Shown here: positions 1-8,650 of the stretch, piece by piece
How positions within the stretch are numbered: position 1 is the first letter of the stretch
Layout: each line of letters opens with the position of its first letter
NCBI RefSeq assembly: GCF_900607235.1
Contig: NZ_LR027849.1
Span: 1,178,001-1,242,000, forward strand
DNA: 64,000 bases
Origin: Olivibacter jilunii
GTDB taxonomy: Bacteria; Bacteroidota; Bacteroidia; Sphingobacteriales; Sphingobacteriaceae
Direction: 5' to 3'
Position numbers and translations under genes: made by a program
Notes under the pieces: model-generated
Databases searched by the model: none
Seen by the model: the letters and a program-made list of their open reading frames with translations, nothing else
What the model was told of the DNA's origin: nothing

Positions 1-3000
1 AAACAGGAAGGCCGTTTTTCCCTTAACCTCCTTTGTTATGTATGTATCCTTCGCATGCGTACCGGACAATACCAAATCTATCTTGAATTGCAGATCTGCT
101 ATGGAATCAGCGATTATAGATAATTGTACCGGAGCATTGCTATAGGTAGCAAGAGAGAACGCAATATCACGTAACTTTACCGAGTCGTTCAGATCAATTA
201 ATCGTTTTGTTTTCTTGAGTAGGAGACTGGCCTCTTCGTAATCATTTCCTCTGAAAACAAAGAGCTCCGCGGGCCATTGCTTCGTAACAGAGAACGGTAT
301 TTCCTTGTTATCTGCATGATTGGAAATAACGGCATGAAAGTTCGTGCCGCCGAAACCAAAAGCACTAACTCCGGCTACTCGTTGTGGATTGGACCATAAA
401 CCAGCTTTGTCGGTAAATACAAACGGACTTGTTTTTTCGTTGTAAAAACCATTAGGTTCTTTTAAGTTAATAGTCGGCGGTTTAATTCCGTAATATACAC
501 TCAACGCACTTTTAATCAGGCCTGCCATACCCGCCGCGCATTTTGTATGCCCAATTTGGGTTTTAACTGAACCAAGATGGCTTTGTTGCGGGATGGCTCC
601 GCTCTTAACCATTGCCTGCGTTAATGCACTCAATTCAGTGCGATCTCCAACCACCGTGCCGGTACCATGTGCCTCGAAGAGTTCAACAGATGATATGGAT
701 AAACCCGCCTGCGAATAGGCTCTTTCCAATGCCTTCGTTTGTCCGGCAAGTCGAGGTGCTGTTAACCCAAGACTCTTTCCATCGCTGGAGCCGCCTACAC
801 CTTTAATTACGGCAAAAATTTGATCACCGTCCTGTTGCGCATCTTCCAATCTTTTCAGCACAACCATTGCCACACCTTCGCCTAAAGCGATGCCATCAGC
901 CTCCGCATCAAAGGTTGCGCATCGACCTTTTTTCGAAAGAGCATGTGTACTGGCAAACATCAGATAATCATTGATACCATTATGTAAATCCGCCGCTCCG
1001 GCAATCACCATATCAGATTTGTTGAGGATGAGCTCTTGACATGCCAAGTCAATAGCCGCCAGCGAAGAAGCACATGCAGCATCCACTGTATAATTACGGC
1101 CACCAAGGTCTAATCGATTGGTAATTCGACCGGCAATTACATTTGCCAATACCCCCGGAAACGAGTCCTCAGTAAGTTTTGGTAAGGATTCATCAACTTC
1201 CTTCGGTATTTCGCCGAAAAATTGCGAGAAAAGTGCTCTGAAACTGTAATTATTGGCCAAGTCATTGCCACCTTCCGCACCTATGATAACCGATACATTC
1301 TCCTTATTAGCGTCCTTCGCGGCATAACCTGCATGTTCAAGTGCCCGCTTTGCAACAAGCAGACTCAACAGCTGTGTTGGATCAATAGCGGCCAACGACT
1401 GCGGGGGAATTCCAAATTCAAGCGGGTCAAATTCGATCTTCGGTATAAATCCACCCCATTTTGATGGAGATTTGCTGCCGTTGGTATCTAATGGATCATA
1501 ATAAATCTCTTTATTCCATCTTTCATCAGGCACCTCCGTAATACAATTTTTAGCATCTAGTATATTCCGCCAAAAAGCGTCAATATCCTGTGCTCCCGGA
1601 TAGATACATGCCATTCCAATAATAGCTATATCGATCGCATGATTGGTTGTTTCTGTTAAGGTAAAGGTCTCTGCATGTTCAATATGTTTATAATTGTTTT
1701 TGGCGACATCTTCGTGTAAATCAGCTATGGTTCTGATCTTATTGTTTAAAGCGGCTACCTGTCCGATCATGTACATACCCTTTTGATATTGCACATCCTC
1801 GTTCAGATATATCAGATTCTCAGATACCCGTTCGATTCCTTTGCTAGCGATGCGCAAACGCCCCACGTTTAACTGCTCCAATGATTCCCATATCTGCTTT
1901 TTATCGACACCATCCTTTTCAAGTCTCCGCTTTTCTTCTTCGAAGTAGGAGGTAAAAGGCGATTGCAAACATCTGGTTTCATGGCCGGGAGCAGTTTCTA
2001 ACAGAACGGTTTCCGCCTGCTTTATCGCTTGTTCCTGAAAACCAGGCAGAATAGCACCCGAATCAACCGCCTCCTTTGTGTAAATATAAGCTGACCCCAT
2101 GAGCACACCAATTTTTGCACCACCGATAGCTAATGGAGCACTCATGATGGATACAAAGGCACTTGAAAAACTATCATGTATTCCACCGGCAAAAAATAGT
2201 TCAAATGATGGTAGCTGTTCCTCTTTTAAAATACGCTCAATTTGAAGTTCCCAAAGTACCAGAGACGATAACGGACCAACGTGCCCCCCACACTCTCTTC
2301 CTTCGAATACGAACTTTCTTGCACCCTCTTTTATAAATAGGTCAAGAAGGGTAGGAGAAGGAACGTGCAAGAAGGTTTTAATTCCGGCTTTTTCAAAAGG
2401 AATCGCTTGGGACGGACGACCACCGGCTACGAGTAGGACAGGGGGCTTTGCCTCTAAAATGTAGCGAGACTGTTCCTCCCTTAATTCTTGCGGCGCAAAA
2501 CCGAGGATTCCGACACCCCAGGTTTGGTCTTGAAGCACTTCTTTCGTTTTTACGATCAATTCTTTTGCTTTTTCACCCGTCATTAACGAAAGTGCTACAA
2601 AAGGCAGTGCACCTCCCAAAGATACAGCTTCCGCAAAACTTGGAAGATCACTCACTCGAGTCATTGGTCCCTGCGCTATTGGATAGCGTATCTTAAGCTC
2701 CTTCGCTAAAGGATTATCTTCTCTTAACACATGCTCAGTTTTGGCTTGCTTAATATGACCATTGATAGCTTCAAGTAAACCAGATGCGAGGTGATTGATT
2801 GTTTTATAGTTGCTAACAAGTCCTTTTGACAAGATAACATCTTGCCCCATAGGCAAATAAGAATCTTCCAGTGTATAGTTTCCATTCAAGTATGGAAGTA
2901 AATCCGAGAAAGTAGCACCTTGGGGAAGTTCCGGTGCATTAGGGCGATTTAATACGCGGAAGTTACCGACTAATTTAGTTTCGGTACCGTTTAATTTTTC

Positions 3001-3579
3001 AATGACATTTTTTAGCGCTTGCGGTGCCTTACATTCCGGGAATAACGATAGTTGATTATCCATTACGATTCCGTCCGCTCCTAATCCAATAAGTGCTGCG
3101 GCAGAATGAATCCCTATACCACCTTGTACCCATACTGATAGACTTTGCAGATCAAAATCCTGGATCACATGCTGGAATAGAATATAAGTGGCTTCATAGG
3201 CAACATGACCTCCCGATTCATTTCCCTTAATAATAATTGTTTTTGCACCTCTGGCCTTGGCGAGTCTTGCCTCTTCCACAGAATAAACTTGAAAAATAAT
3301 TTCTACGTCAATAGCCTCCATTGAGATTTCGTTAGAAAATGGCATAATAATATAGGCTACAGACGATGGAAGTTCCTTTGATGGAATGTGGGAGTCAGGA
3401 AAACAAAGACCTATGGACTTTGGCTTATAGGATTTTATATTATCGTATATTTTTTCTATCTGATCGTGATTTCTACCGATATGGAGAACCGGTGCAAAAG
3501 GGGTTTTACTAAGTGCCTTCAATAAAGCCAAATCAGGAAGCTCGAAAGGGGTAATACCAATCAACTTTGCTGTTTTCAT
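1..3579 (-). CDS. Type I polyketide / PUFA-type synthase, N-terminal part (cut by window edge)
   Basis: I translated this frame from the ATG at 3579 to base 1: 1193 codons without a stop, and the gene continues outside the window. Two tandem nitronate-monooxygenase/PfaD-like domains come first. Residues 1-295 hold a degenerate copy (SGGH near 124, QGGIG near 150). Residues 297-600 hold a fuller copy (YPIAQGPM, GRECGGHVGP near 430, FAGGI near 461). A ketosynthase follows from about 647 to 1080 with the full triad: Cys836 in DAACASS, His971 in EAHGTGT, His1011 in IGHTKCAAG. The last residues, GKTAFLF, look like the start of an acyltransferase domain. Such enzymes elongate acyl chains on an acyl carrier; PfaD-type domains are FMN enoyl reductases in PUFA synthases. 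The product cannot be read from this part. Polyunsaturated fatty acid, glycolipid chain or another lipid are all possible. Confidence 0.88.
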   Translation of the reverse strand, partial: MKTAKLIGITPFELPDLALLKALSKTPFAPVLHIGRNHDQIEKIYDNIKSYKPKSIGLCFPDSHIPSKELPSSVAYIIMPFSNEISMEAIDVEIIFQVYSVEEARLAKARGAKTIIIKGNESGGHVAYEATYILFQHVIQDFDLQSLSVWVQGGIGIHSAAALIGLGADGIVMDNQLSLFPECKAPQALKNVIEKLNGTETKLVGNFRVLNRPNAPELPQGATFSDLLPYLNGNYTLEDSYLPMGQDVILSKGLVSNYKTINHLASGLLEAINGHIKQAKTEHVLREDNPLAKELKIRYPIAQGPMTRVSDLPSFAEAVSLGGALPFVALSLMTGEKAKELIVKTKEVLQDQTWGVGILGFAPQELREEQSRYILEAKPPVLLVAGGRPSQAIPFEKAGIKTFLHVPSPTLLDLFIKEGARKFVFEGRECGGHVGPLSSLVLWELQIERILKEEQLPSFELFFAGGIHDSFSSAFVSIMSAPLAIGGAKIGVLMGSAYIYTKEAVDSGAILPGFQEQAIKQAETVLLETAPGHETRCLQSPFTSYFEEEKRRLEKDGVDKKQIWESLEQLNVGRLRIASKGIERVSENLIYLNEDVQYQKGMYMIGQVAALNNKIRTIADLHEDVAKNNYKHIEHAETFTLTETTNHAIDIAIIGMACIYPGAQDIDAFWRNILDAKNCITEVPDERWNKEIYYDPLDTNGSKSPSKWGGFIPKIEFDPLEFGIPPQSLAAIDPTQLLSLLVAKRALEHAGYAAKDANKENVSVIIGAEGGNDLANNYSFRALFSQFFGEIPKEVDESLPKLTEDSFPGVLANVIAGRITNRLDLGGRNYTVDAACASSLAAIDLACQELILNKSDMVIAGAADLHNGINDYLMFASTHALSKKGRCATFDAEADGIALGEGVAMVVLKRLEDAQQDGDQIFAVIKGVGGSSDGKSLGLTAPRLAGQTKALERAYSQAGLSISSVELFEAHGTGTVVGDRTELSALTQAMVKSGAIPQQSHLGSVKTQIGHTKCAAGMAGLIKSALSVYYGIKPPTINLKEPNGFYNEKTSPFVFTDKAGLWSNPQRVAGVSAFGFGGTNFHAVISNHADNKEIPFSVTKQWPAELFVFRGNDYEEASLLLKKTKRLIDLNDSVKLRDIAFSLATYSNAPVQLSIIADSIADLQFKIDLVLSGTHAKDTYITKEVKGKTAFLF

Positions 3580-4240
3580 GATGCTAATAATTATAAGTGT
3601 AGTAAACGATAAAAAATAGTTGGTTGGATTTTTTTCGTTTAAGGAATCTGCTTATTGTTCTGTTTCATAAATTTGATGAACTATTATGTGAGGTTCTTAC
3701 GAAGGCCAAATCAGCATTCGTTTTATTAATTTGCTTTGTATGTGCATAAATTCAAAAGCGAACAAAGAAATAGAAGAGGTGTCTTTAAATTACAATATGC
3801 AATCATCATTCTTTTGTGTTTGCCTCGAATAGCGTGAGATTATAACAAAGCATTTCTATCTGTTATTTGTGATGCAAATTAGTAAATGATGGACTTTTTT
3901 CTTTTGTTCATTTTGTTCATTGGTTTTTTAAAGCAAATCGGCAACATTTCAACTGTTTTTCGATCGGTAATGATGGTTTTGTTGATTTTTTGTTAAGAAA
4001 ACATTAAAGAAGCTCGATTCCATGTTAAATACGCATAAAAAAAGTTCCAAATATTATGCGAGCGCCCTCCGCATTAGCATAAATCTAATGTGGTACCAAA
4101 AAACATGCTAAGCCTATTCTGCGTCATCATGTGCTAAAATGAAGTGTCTGACACTTTAGTAAAAAACATTCGATTATTCAGCTCCCTAATTCACACAAAA
4201 GCTTAGTAATATATGTTAACTATTCTAAATTCGGACAGTT
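3580..4240. promoter_or_regulatory. Long AT-rich divergent intergenic region
   Basis: This 661-base stretch separates the divergently transcribed PKS and topoisomerase IB genes, and I find no convincing ORF in it. It is strongly AT-rich with T-runs around 3895-3935. It contains two small dyads. AAGTGTC-T-GACACTT at 4142-4156 is a perfect 7-1-7 palindrome about 85 bases before the topoisomerase start. CATTAG-N7-CTAATG lies at 4072-4090. I see no clean TAnnTTTG promoter box for either gene. The length is consistent with a regulated promoter for the large synthase, but that is inference. Confidence 0.4.
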
Positions 4241-5299
4241 ATGTTAAAAGTAAGCAAGCAGCAGTTGCGCTATTGTAATGATAGTTCTGATGGTTATACT
4301 CGGGTAAAAAAGGGGAAGGGATATTGCTATTTAGACATCAATAAAAAGCCGATCGTTGATAAAGAATTAATAAAAAGAATAAAAAGTTTAGTGATTCCGC
4401 CAGCTTGGAAAAACGTTTGGATAAGTCCTTACGATAATGGCCACCTTCAGGCCACCGGATTGGACGATAAGGGGAGAAAGCAATACTTATATCACCCGCT
4501 ATGGAACGAAACAAGAGAAAAACACAAAATTAATCGTATCCTCGCCTTTGGAAAGGTACTACCATCATTGAGAGAGGCGATTACGGCTGATTGCAGACAA
4601 CGAAACCTTGGTAAAGACCGCGTTTCTGCCATTGCACTCAGCATCATGGAAAACACTCTTATGCGCGCCGGGAACGACCGCTATCGACGGGAGAATAACA
4701 GTTATGGATTGACGACCTTACGAAGTCGACATGTAAAAATAGAAGGACAAATTGTTACTTTTAACTTTACAGGAAAAAAGGGCAAAAAGCACAACATTAA
4801 ACTCAGTAATCGTAGTTTGACTAAGAGACTTCGTCAGGTTATGGAAATTCCAGGCCAAGAGGTTTTTCAATATTATAATGACGATCAGGAAATCTGCTCC
4901 TTAGATTCCGGCGATTTAAATGAATATATCCAAAGGCACACCGGACAGAACTTTACGTCAAAGGATTTTAGAACATGGTATGCAACCTTATGGGCTTTTA
5001 AGTACCTACTTGAGCTAAGCACTGAAGAGCAACAGGTGAAGTCTTATAAAAAGAACCTAAATGCCTGTCTCGATTTCGTTGCTAAAAAATTGGGAAACAC
5101 AAGAGCCGTATGTAGAGCTTCATATGTTTGTAATGACTTAATTGACGCCTATTTAGCGGGCAGCTTGCAAAGCTATCTTCGCAAAACTACTAGCGATGAA
5201 GTGAAATCGCTGCCTATTCATGAAGTCGAACCACTCTTGATAACATTTCTTCATAACTTAAAGAAAAGCCAGCAAATCCTATTGAGATTAACTTCTTGA
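4241..5299 (+). CDS. DNA topoisomerase IB
   Basis: This 352-residue protein matches the bacterial/poxvirus-like topoisomerase IB family in length and layout. These enzymes nick and reseal one DNA strand through a 3'-phosphotyrosine to relax supercoils. The N-terminal part (PPAWKNVWISP...GHLQATGLDDKGRKQYLYH) is the typical DNA-clamping region. The catalytic domain shows the RxGNDRYRRENNSYGLTTLR segment near residues 142-162 and the FRTWYATLWA segment with a catalytic Arg. The end of the core is NTRAVCRASYV, where Tyr295 is the expected nucleophile. In many relatives this motif reads NTPAVCRKSYVHP, so this copy is slightly divergent. It starts at an ATG after the long gap and converges on the Nudix gene. 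Confidence 0.92.
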   Translation: MLKVSKQQLRYCNDSSDGYTRVKKGKGYCYLDINKKPIVDKELIKRIKSLVIPPAWKNVWISPYDNGHLQATGLDDKGRKQYLYHPLWNETREKHKINRILAFGKVLPSLREAITADCRQRNLGKDRVSAIALSIMENTLMRAGNDRYRRENNSYGLTTLRSRHVKIEGQIVTFNFTGKKGKKHNIKLSNRSLTKRLRQVMEIPGQEVFQYYNDDQEICSLDSGDLNEYIQRHTGQNFTSKDFRTWYATLWAFKYLLELSTEEQQVKSYKKNLNACLDFVAKKLGNTRAVCRASYVCNDLIDAYLAGSLQSYLRKTTSDEVKSLPIHEVEPLLITFLHNLKKSQQILLRLTS

Positions 5300-5326
5300 T
5301 TGATCCAAATAGGACGAAGTGATTAT

Positions 5327-5797
5327 TCAACTATTCATCCGAGCATTAAGGAGAGAAAAAGCCTGATCAAGGAACGAAAATTGCTTTTCGTTTATCAATC
5401 GTTTTGCTTCGTCTATGGAAAACCATCCAGCCTTGTCTATTTCGGGAAACTGTTGTATTCTTCCCGATTTGGGAGGCCATATCATCTCAAAGGTATTACT
5501 TCGGATGTTATCCAAGTCCATATTCCCTTCCAACAACCAGCATAGGACTTTCTTTCCGCCCTTTTGAATCACAGGGTCCAGCTCAATAAATTCGCCTTCA
5601 ATGGAGCATCCCGTCTCTTCCTCAAATTCGCGTTTTGCTGCGGAAAGTGGAGGTTCGGCATTTTCAAACTCTCCTTTAGGGATCGTCCAAAAGCCCTGAT
5701 CTTTTTTCGCAAAAAATGGCCCACCGGGGTGAACGAGGAAAAACTCCACCTTTCCGTCTTTTAGTCGATAAAGCAAAATACCTGCGCTTCTTTTCAT
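5327..5797 (-). CDS. Nudix hydrolase
   Basis: A 156-residue single-domain Nudix protein. The complete Nudix box (G-x5-E-x7-RE-x2-EE-x-G) runs from Gly42 to Gly63, with REFEEETG at its end. Nudix enzymes hydrolyse nucleoside diphosphates linked to another group. The N-terminal SAGILLYR and LVHPGG segments resemble small ADP-ribose/Ap4A-type or general (d)NTP Nudix proteins, so the substrate is not assignable. The gene converges with topoisomerase IB and is divergent from the CDGSH gene. A TACATTTG -7 box on the minus strand (5821-5828) lies 24 bases before its ATG. Confidence 0.9.
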   Translation of the reverse strand: MKRSAGILLYRLKDGKVEFFLVHPGGPFFAKKDQGFWTIPKGEFENAEPPLSAAKREFEEETGCSIEGEFIELDPVIQKGGKKVLCWLLEGNMDLDNIRSNTFEMIWPPKSGRIQQFPEIDKAGWFSIDEAKRLINEKQFSFLDQAFSLLNARMNS

Positions 5798-5901
5798 AAG
5801 TATAAGGGCTCTTTAATTGACAAATGTATACCTTCTGTCAGAGAAAATCGAAGAATCAATCTGAATTGCGTTTATTTTTACAGGGAGCTGCCACATATTT
5901 A

Positions 5902-5909
5902 TACTTTTG
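5902..5909 (+). promoter_or_regulatory. -7 box for the CDGSH gene
   Basis: TACTTTTG matches the Bacteroidota -7 consensus TAnnTTTG and ends 15 bases before the CDGSH-protein ATG. No good -33 TTTG sits at the usual distance, so this rests on one element only. Confidence 0.4.
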
Positions 5910-5924
5910 CACAAATTATAACTC

Positions 5925-6146
5925 ATGACTAAAACTAAACTAACAATCAACGAAAACGGCTCCCTAAGGGTGGAAGGAGAATTTGAAATAGTTGACAAAA
6001 ACGGTACGCCATATGGTTTGGATGGACGCACGGTTGTATCGATCTGTCGTTGCGGCCTGTCATCAAAAAAACCGTTTTGCGACGGCTCTCATAAAGGACA
6101 TTTCGAACACGAAGCAATCGCGTTCGATCTCCCGCCGAAAAAATAG
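5925..6146 (+). CDS. CDGSH iron-sulfur domain protein
   Basis: A 73-residue protein carrying one CDGSH 2Fe-2S motif. The cluster ligands are Cys41, Cys43, Cys52 and His56 (CRCGLSSKKPFCDGSH). Proteins of this family hold a redox-active, often labile cluster and are related to mitoNEET; roles in bacteria are mostly unknown. There is no signal peptide or membrane segment, so it is cytosolic. A strong hairpin at 6198-6231 ends its transcription unit before the GlxA-type regulator. Confidence 0.93.
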   Translation: MTKTKLTINENGSLRVEGEFEIVDKNGTPYGLDGRTVVSICRCGLSSKKPFCDGSHKGHFEHEAIAFDLPPKK

Positions 6147-6197
6147 AACAACGATTCTCCAAATTTAAAAGCAGTTGTCATTCAAGGCAAATTGCGT

Positions 6198-6231
6198 CAT
6201 AAAAGGGTGTTGCTTGCGACACCCTTTTATG
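6198..6231 (+). terminator. Hairpin terminator after the CDGSH gene
   Basis: A perfect 13-bp inverted repeat (arms 6198-6210 and 6219-6231, loop of 8) lies 51 bases after the CDGSH stop. The 3' arm contains CCCTTTT but no separate U-tract follows. It argues against the longer upstream start of the next gene, because it would sit inside that coding region. Confidence 0.7.
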
Positions 6232-6291
6232 CTAAATTTGTTATCTGAATTAAAGCGTTTAAGGCGGTATTTTAACATTAAACCTCGTTCC

Positions 6292-7272
6292 ATGAAACAT
6301 ATCTCTTTACTTAATCCAATAGGCGAAACGAGCTTGAGTAGCATGGAAGCCACCTATAAAATGTTCTCTAAAATTAATGAAGCGCTACAAAGCACCGGAA
6401 AGGAAGCTCTTTTCGACATTCAGATAGTGGGCCTTTCAGACGAAGCAGTTTCATCGGGCAGAATCTTTAGCATACGTTCTGACACGACGATTCATCAGCT
6501 AAAAAAAACAGACCTCATTGTTATTCCTGCTATTCACGGAAATATGAAAGATATTGTAGCCGTAAATCGTGAATTTGTGCCTTGGATTCAAAAGCAATAT
6601 CAACTTGGGGCCGAAATTGCCTCATTATGTGTCGGTGCCTTTCTTTTGGCCTCTACTGGCTTGTTAAACGGTAGAAGCTGCACAACGCATTGGTTATCGG
6701 CTAATGAATTCAGTAGTATGTTCCCACACGTGAAACTGATGCCATACAAGGTTATTACGGACGAAAGGGGAATTTATACAAGTGGGGGTGCCTACTCGTC
6801 GCTAAATCTCATCCTGTATTTGGTGGAGAAATTTGCCGGGCGTGAAATGGCCATTCGATCATCGAAAATGTTTGAAATTGATATCGAAAGAAACAATCAA
6901 TCTCAGTTTATCATCTTTCAAAGACAGAAAGATCATGAAGATTTAACCGTTCGGCGTGCACAGGAGCTTATTGAGGAGAATTTCCGCGAACGCATTACCG
7001 TTGAAGATCTTGCGGATAAATTGGCCACCGGAAGAAGGAACTTTGAACGACGCTTTAAAAAGGCAACCGGCAACACGATCTTAGAATACATACAACGCGT
7101 CAGAATTGAAGCCGCCAAGTTAAGTTTTGAGACAAGCAATGAAAACGTAAATGAGGTAATGTATAACGTGGGCTATAGTGATTCCAAGTCCTTTCGGACA
7201 ACCTTCAAACGTATCACGGGCCTTTCACCAACACAATATAAAAGTAAGTATAATAGACAGATTGCCGTTTAA
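6292..7272 (+). CDS. GlxA-type regulator: DJ-1/PfpI domain plus AraC HTH
   Basis: I place the start at the ATG at 6292, giving 326 residues, the usual length for this family. An in-frame ATG at 6175 would add 39 atypical residues and run through the terminator hairpin. The N-terminal half is a DJ-1/PfpI glutamine-amidotransferase-like domain with a Cys at the nucleophile elbow (Cys113, IASLCVGAFLLAS). The C-terminal about 100 residues form an AraC/XylS double helix-turn-helix ending in NVGYSDSKSFRTTFKRITGLSPTQYK. Such proteins are transcription activators; the DJ-1 domain is usually a ligand sensor rather than an enzyme. Target genes cannot be deduced; the next gene downstream is the CBS/CorC protein 99 bases away. 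Confidence 0.9.
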   Translation: MKHISLLNPIGETSLSSMEATYKMFSKINEALQSTGKEALFDIQIVGLSDEAVSSGRIFSIRSDTTIHQLKKTDLIVIPAIHGNMKDIVAVNREFVPWIQKQYQLGAEIASLCVGAFLLASTGLLNGRSCTTHWLSANEFSSMFPHVKLMPYKVITDERGIYTSGGAYSSLNLILYLVEKFAGREMAIRSSKMFEIDIERNNQSQFIIFQRQKDHEDLTVRRAQELIEENFRERITVEDLADKLATGRRNFERRFKKATGNTILEYIQRVRIEAAKLSFETSNENVNEVMYNVGYSDSKSFRTTFKRITGLSPTQYKSKYNRQIAV

Positions 7273-7371
7273 ATAGAATAAGAACTTCAGAAGTACTAAA
7301 AACCAATAGATGCCCATTTTGTTAGATAAAGATAGAGATAAACCCGTCTTTTAGATTTATTTAATAGAATA

Positions 7372-8646
7372 ATGGAAATTGTAATCATCATTGCACTCAT
7401 TCTTATCAATGGCCTTTTTTCGATGAGTGAGCTCGCCTTGGTTTCAACCAGAAAGTTCAAGCTGGAAGCTTCAATAAAGAAAGGGGATACGGGGGCAGCT
7501 AAAGCGCTCGAATTAGCCAACAATCCAACGACCTTTTTATCAACGGTTCAAATAGGTATTACGCTTGTTGGTATTCTTACCGGACTTTTTAGCGGCAAAA
7601 GTTTAACGCTGACCGTGGCCAACTATTTAAGAAGCATCGAGTTAATCACCCCTTACGCGGAATCAGTTGCAGTCTTTTTAGTCGTTTTATTTATTACCTA
7701 TCTTACTATTGTATTCGGTGAACTCATTCCAAAACGGATAGGTTTGCATTATCCTGAGGCAATTGCGACAACTATCGCGGCGCCAATGACCATACTTTCC
7801 AGAATCTCTTTACCTATTATCTGGATTTTGACGAAAACCAGCAATCTTTTTTTTAACTTATTTGGAATAAAGGACTATCATGATGAGGCCGTCTCTGAAG
7901 AAGAAATAAATGCCATCATTAAAGATAGTACGGAGGGAGGGGAAATACAACCAATAGAACAAGATCTTGTCCGGCGTGTTTTTTCATTAGGAGATAGAAG
8001 GGCCGGCGAATTAATGACTCATCGCATGGATCTTGTTTGGATTGATATAAACGATAATTGGGAGACCATAAAATCAAAAATCCGAAGTCGACCTCATTCG
8101 GTTTATCCGGTATGTGAACGATCGTTGGATAATTTACTAGGACTGGTTTCGGTTAGGGAACTTTTTCTGCAAGAATCCTCCACTTCTTCACCGAACCTGA
8201 AGCGCCATGTCAGAAAAGCGCTGTTTGTTTCGGAATATACCGCGGCCTATCGAGTTTTGGAGCTATTAAGAAGCGCACAGCAGCATTATGGAATCGTTTT
8301 AGATGAATATGGTGATCTTCAGGGACTGATTTCTATCAATGATATATTAGATGAATTGATAAGTGATAAGACGGATACAGCAAACGATTATCAAATTATA
8401 CAGCGTTCTGAAAATACATGGTTAGCTGACGGTAAGTTGCCCCTCTTTGAATTTATTCAATATTTCAAGGTGTCTGATGTCCCTGAAACCAATAATTTCA
8501 CCACGCTGGGAGGTTTATTGTTAAAACTGTTAGACCATATCCCTACCTTGACTGAAAAAGTTAGATGGAATAATTTTGAGCTTGAGGTTGTTGACATGGA
8601 TGGAATGCGTATCGATAAGATACTTATTACCCGCATTCCCGAATAG
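7372..8646 (+). CDS. CNNM/HlyC-CorC family membrane protein with CBS pair
   Basis: This 424-residue protein has the standard order of the family. A DUF21/CNNM transmembrane domain comes first (about 1-190; FGELIPKRIGL is the diagnostic motif). Then come two CBS domains (about 200-330; the second includes GDLQGLISINDILDELI) and a C-terminal CorC/HlyC transporter-associated domain (about 345-420). Members are often annotated as hemolysins. Work on CNNM relatives supports a role in Mg2+ or other divalent-cation export, with the CBS pair sensing nucleotides. It sits in the inner membrane. The stop is only 4 bases from the stop of the convergent lysine aminotransferase gene. Confidence 0.92.
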   Translation: MEIVIIIALILINGLFSMSELALVSTRKFKLEASIKKGDTGAAKALELANNPTTFLSTVQIGITLVGILTGLFSGKSLTLTVANYLRSIELITPYAESVAVFLVVLFITYLTIVFGELIPKRIGLHYPEAIATTIAAPMTILSRISLPIIWILTKTSNLFFNLFGIKDYHDEAVSEEEINAIIKDSTEGGEIQPIEQDLVRRVFSLGDRRAGELMTHRMDLVWIDINDNWETIKSKIRSRPHSVYPVCERSLDNLLGLVSVRELFLQESSTSSPNLKRHVRKALFVSEYTAAYRVLELLRSAQQHYGIVLDEYGDLQGLISINDILDELISDKTDTANDYQIIQRSENTWLADGKLPLFEFIQYFKVSDVPETNNFTTLGGLLLKLLDHIPTLTEKVRWNNFELEVVDMDGMRIDKILITRIPE

Positions 8647-8650
8647 CCTA

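Noticed and set aside
6175-6291. N-terminal extension of the GlxA-type regulator
   Set aside because: It contains the perfect 13-bp terminator hairpin at 6198-6231 and adds 39 residues foreign to the family; the ATG at 6292 is better.
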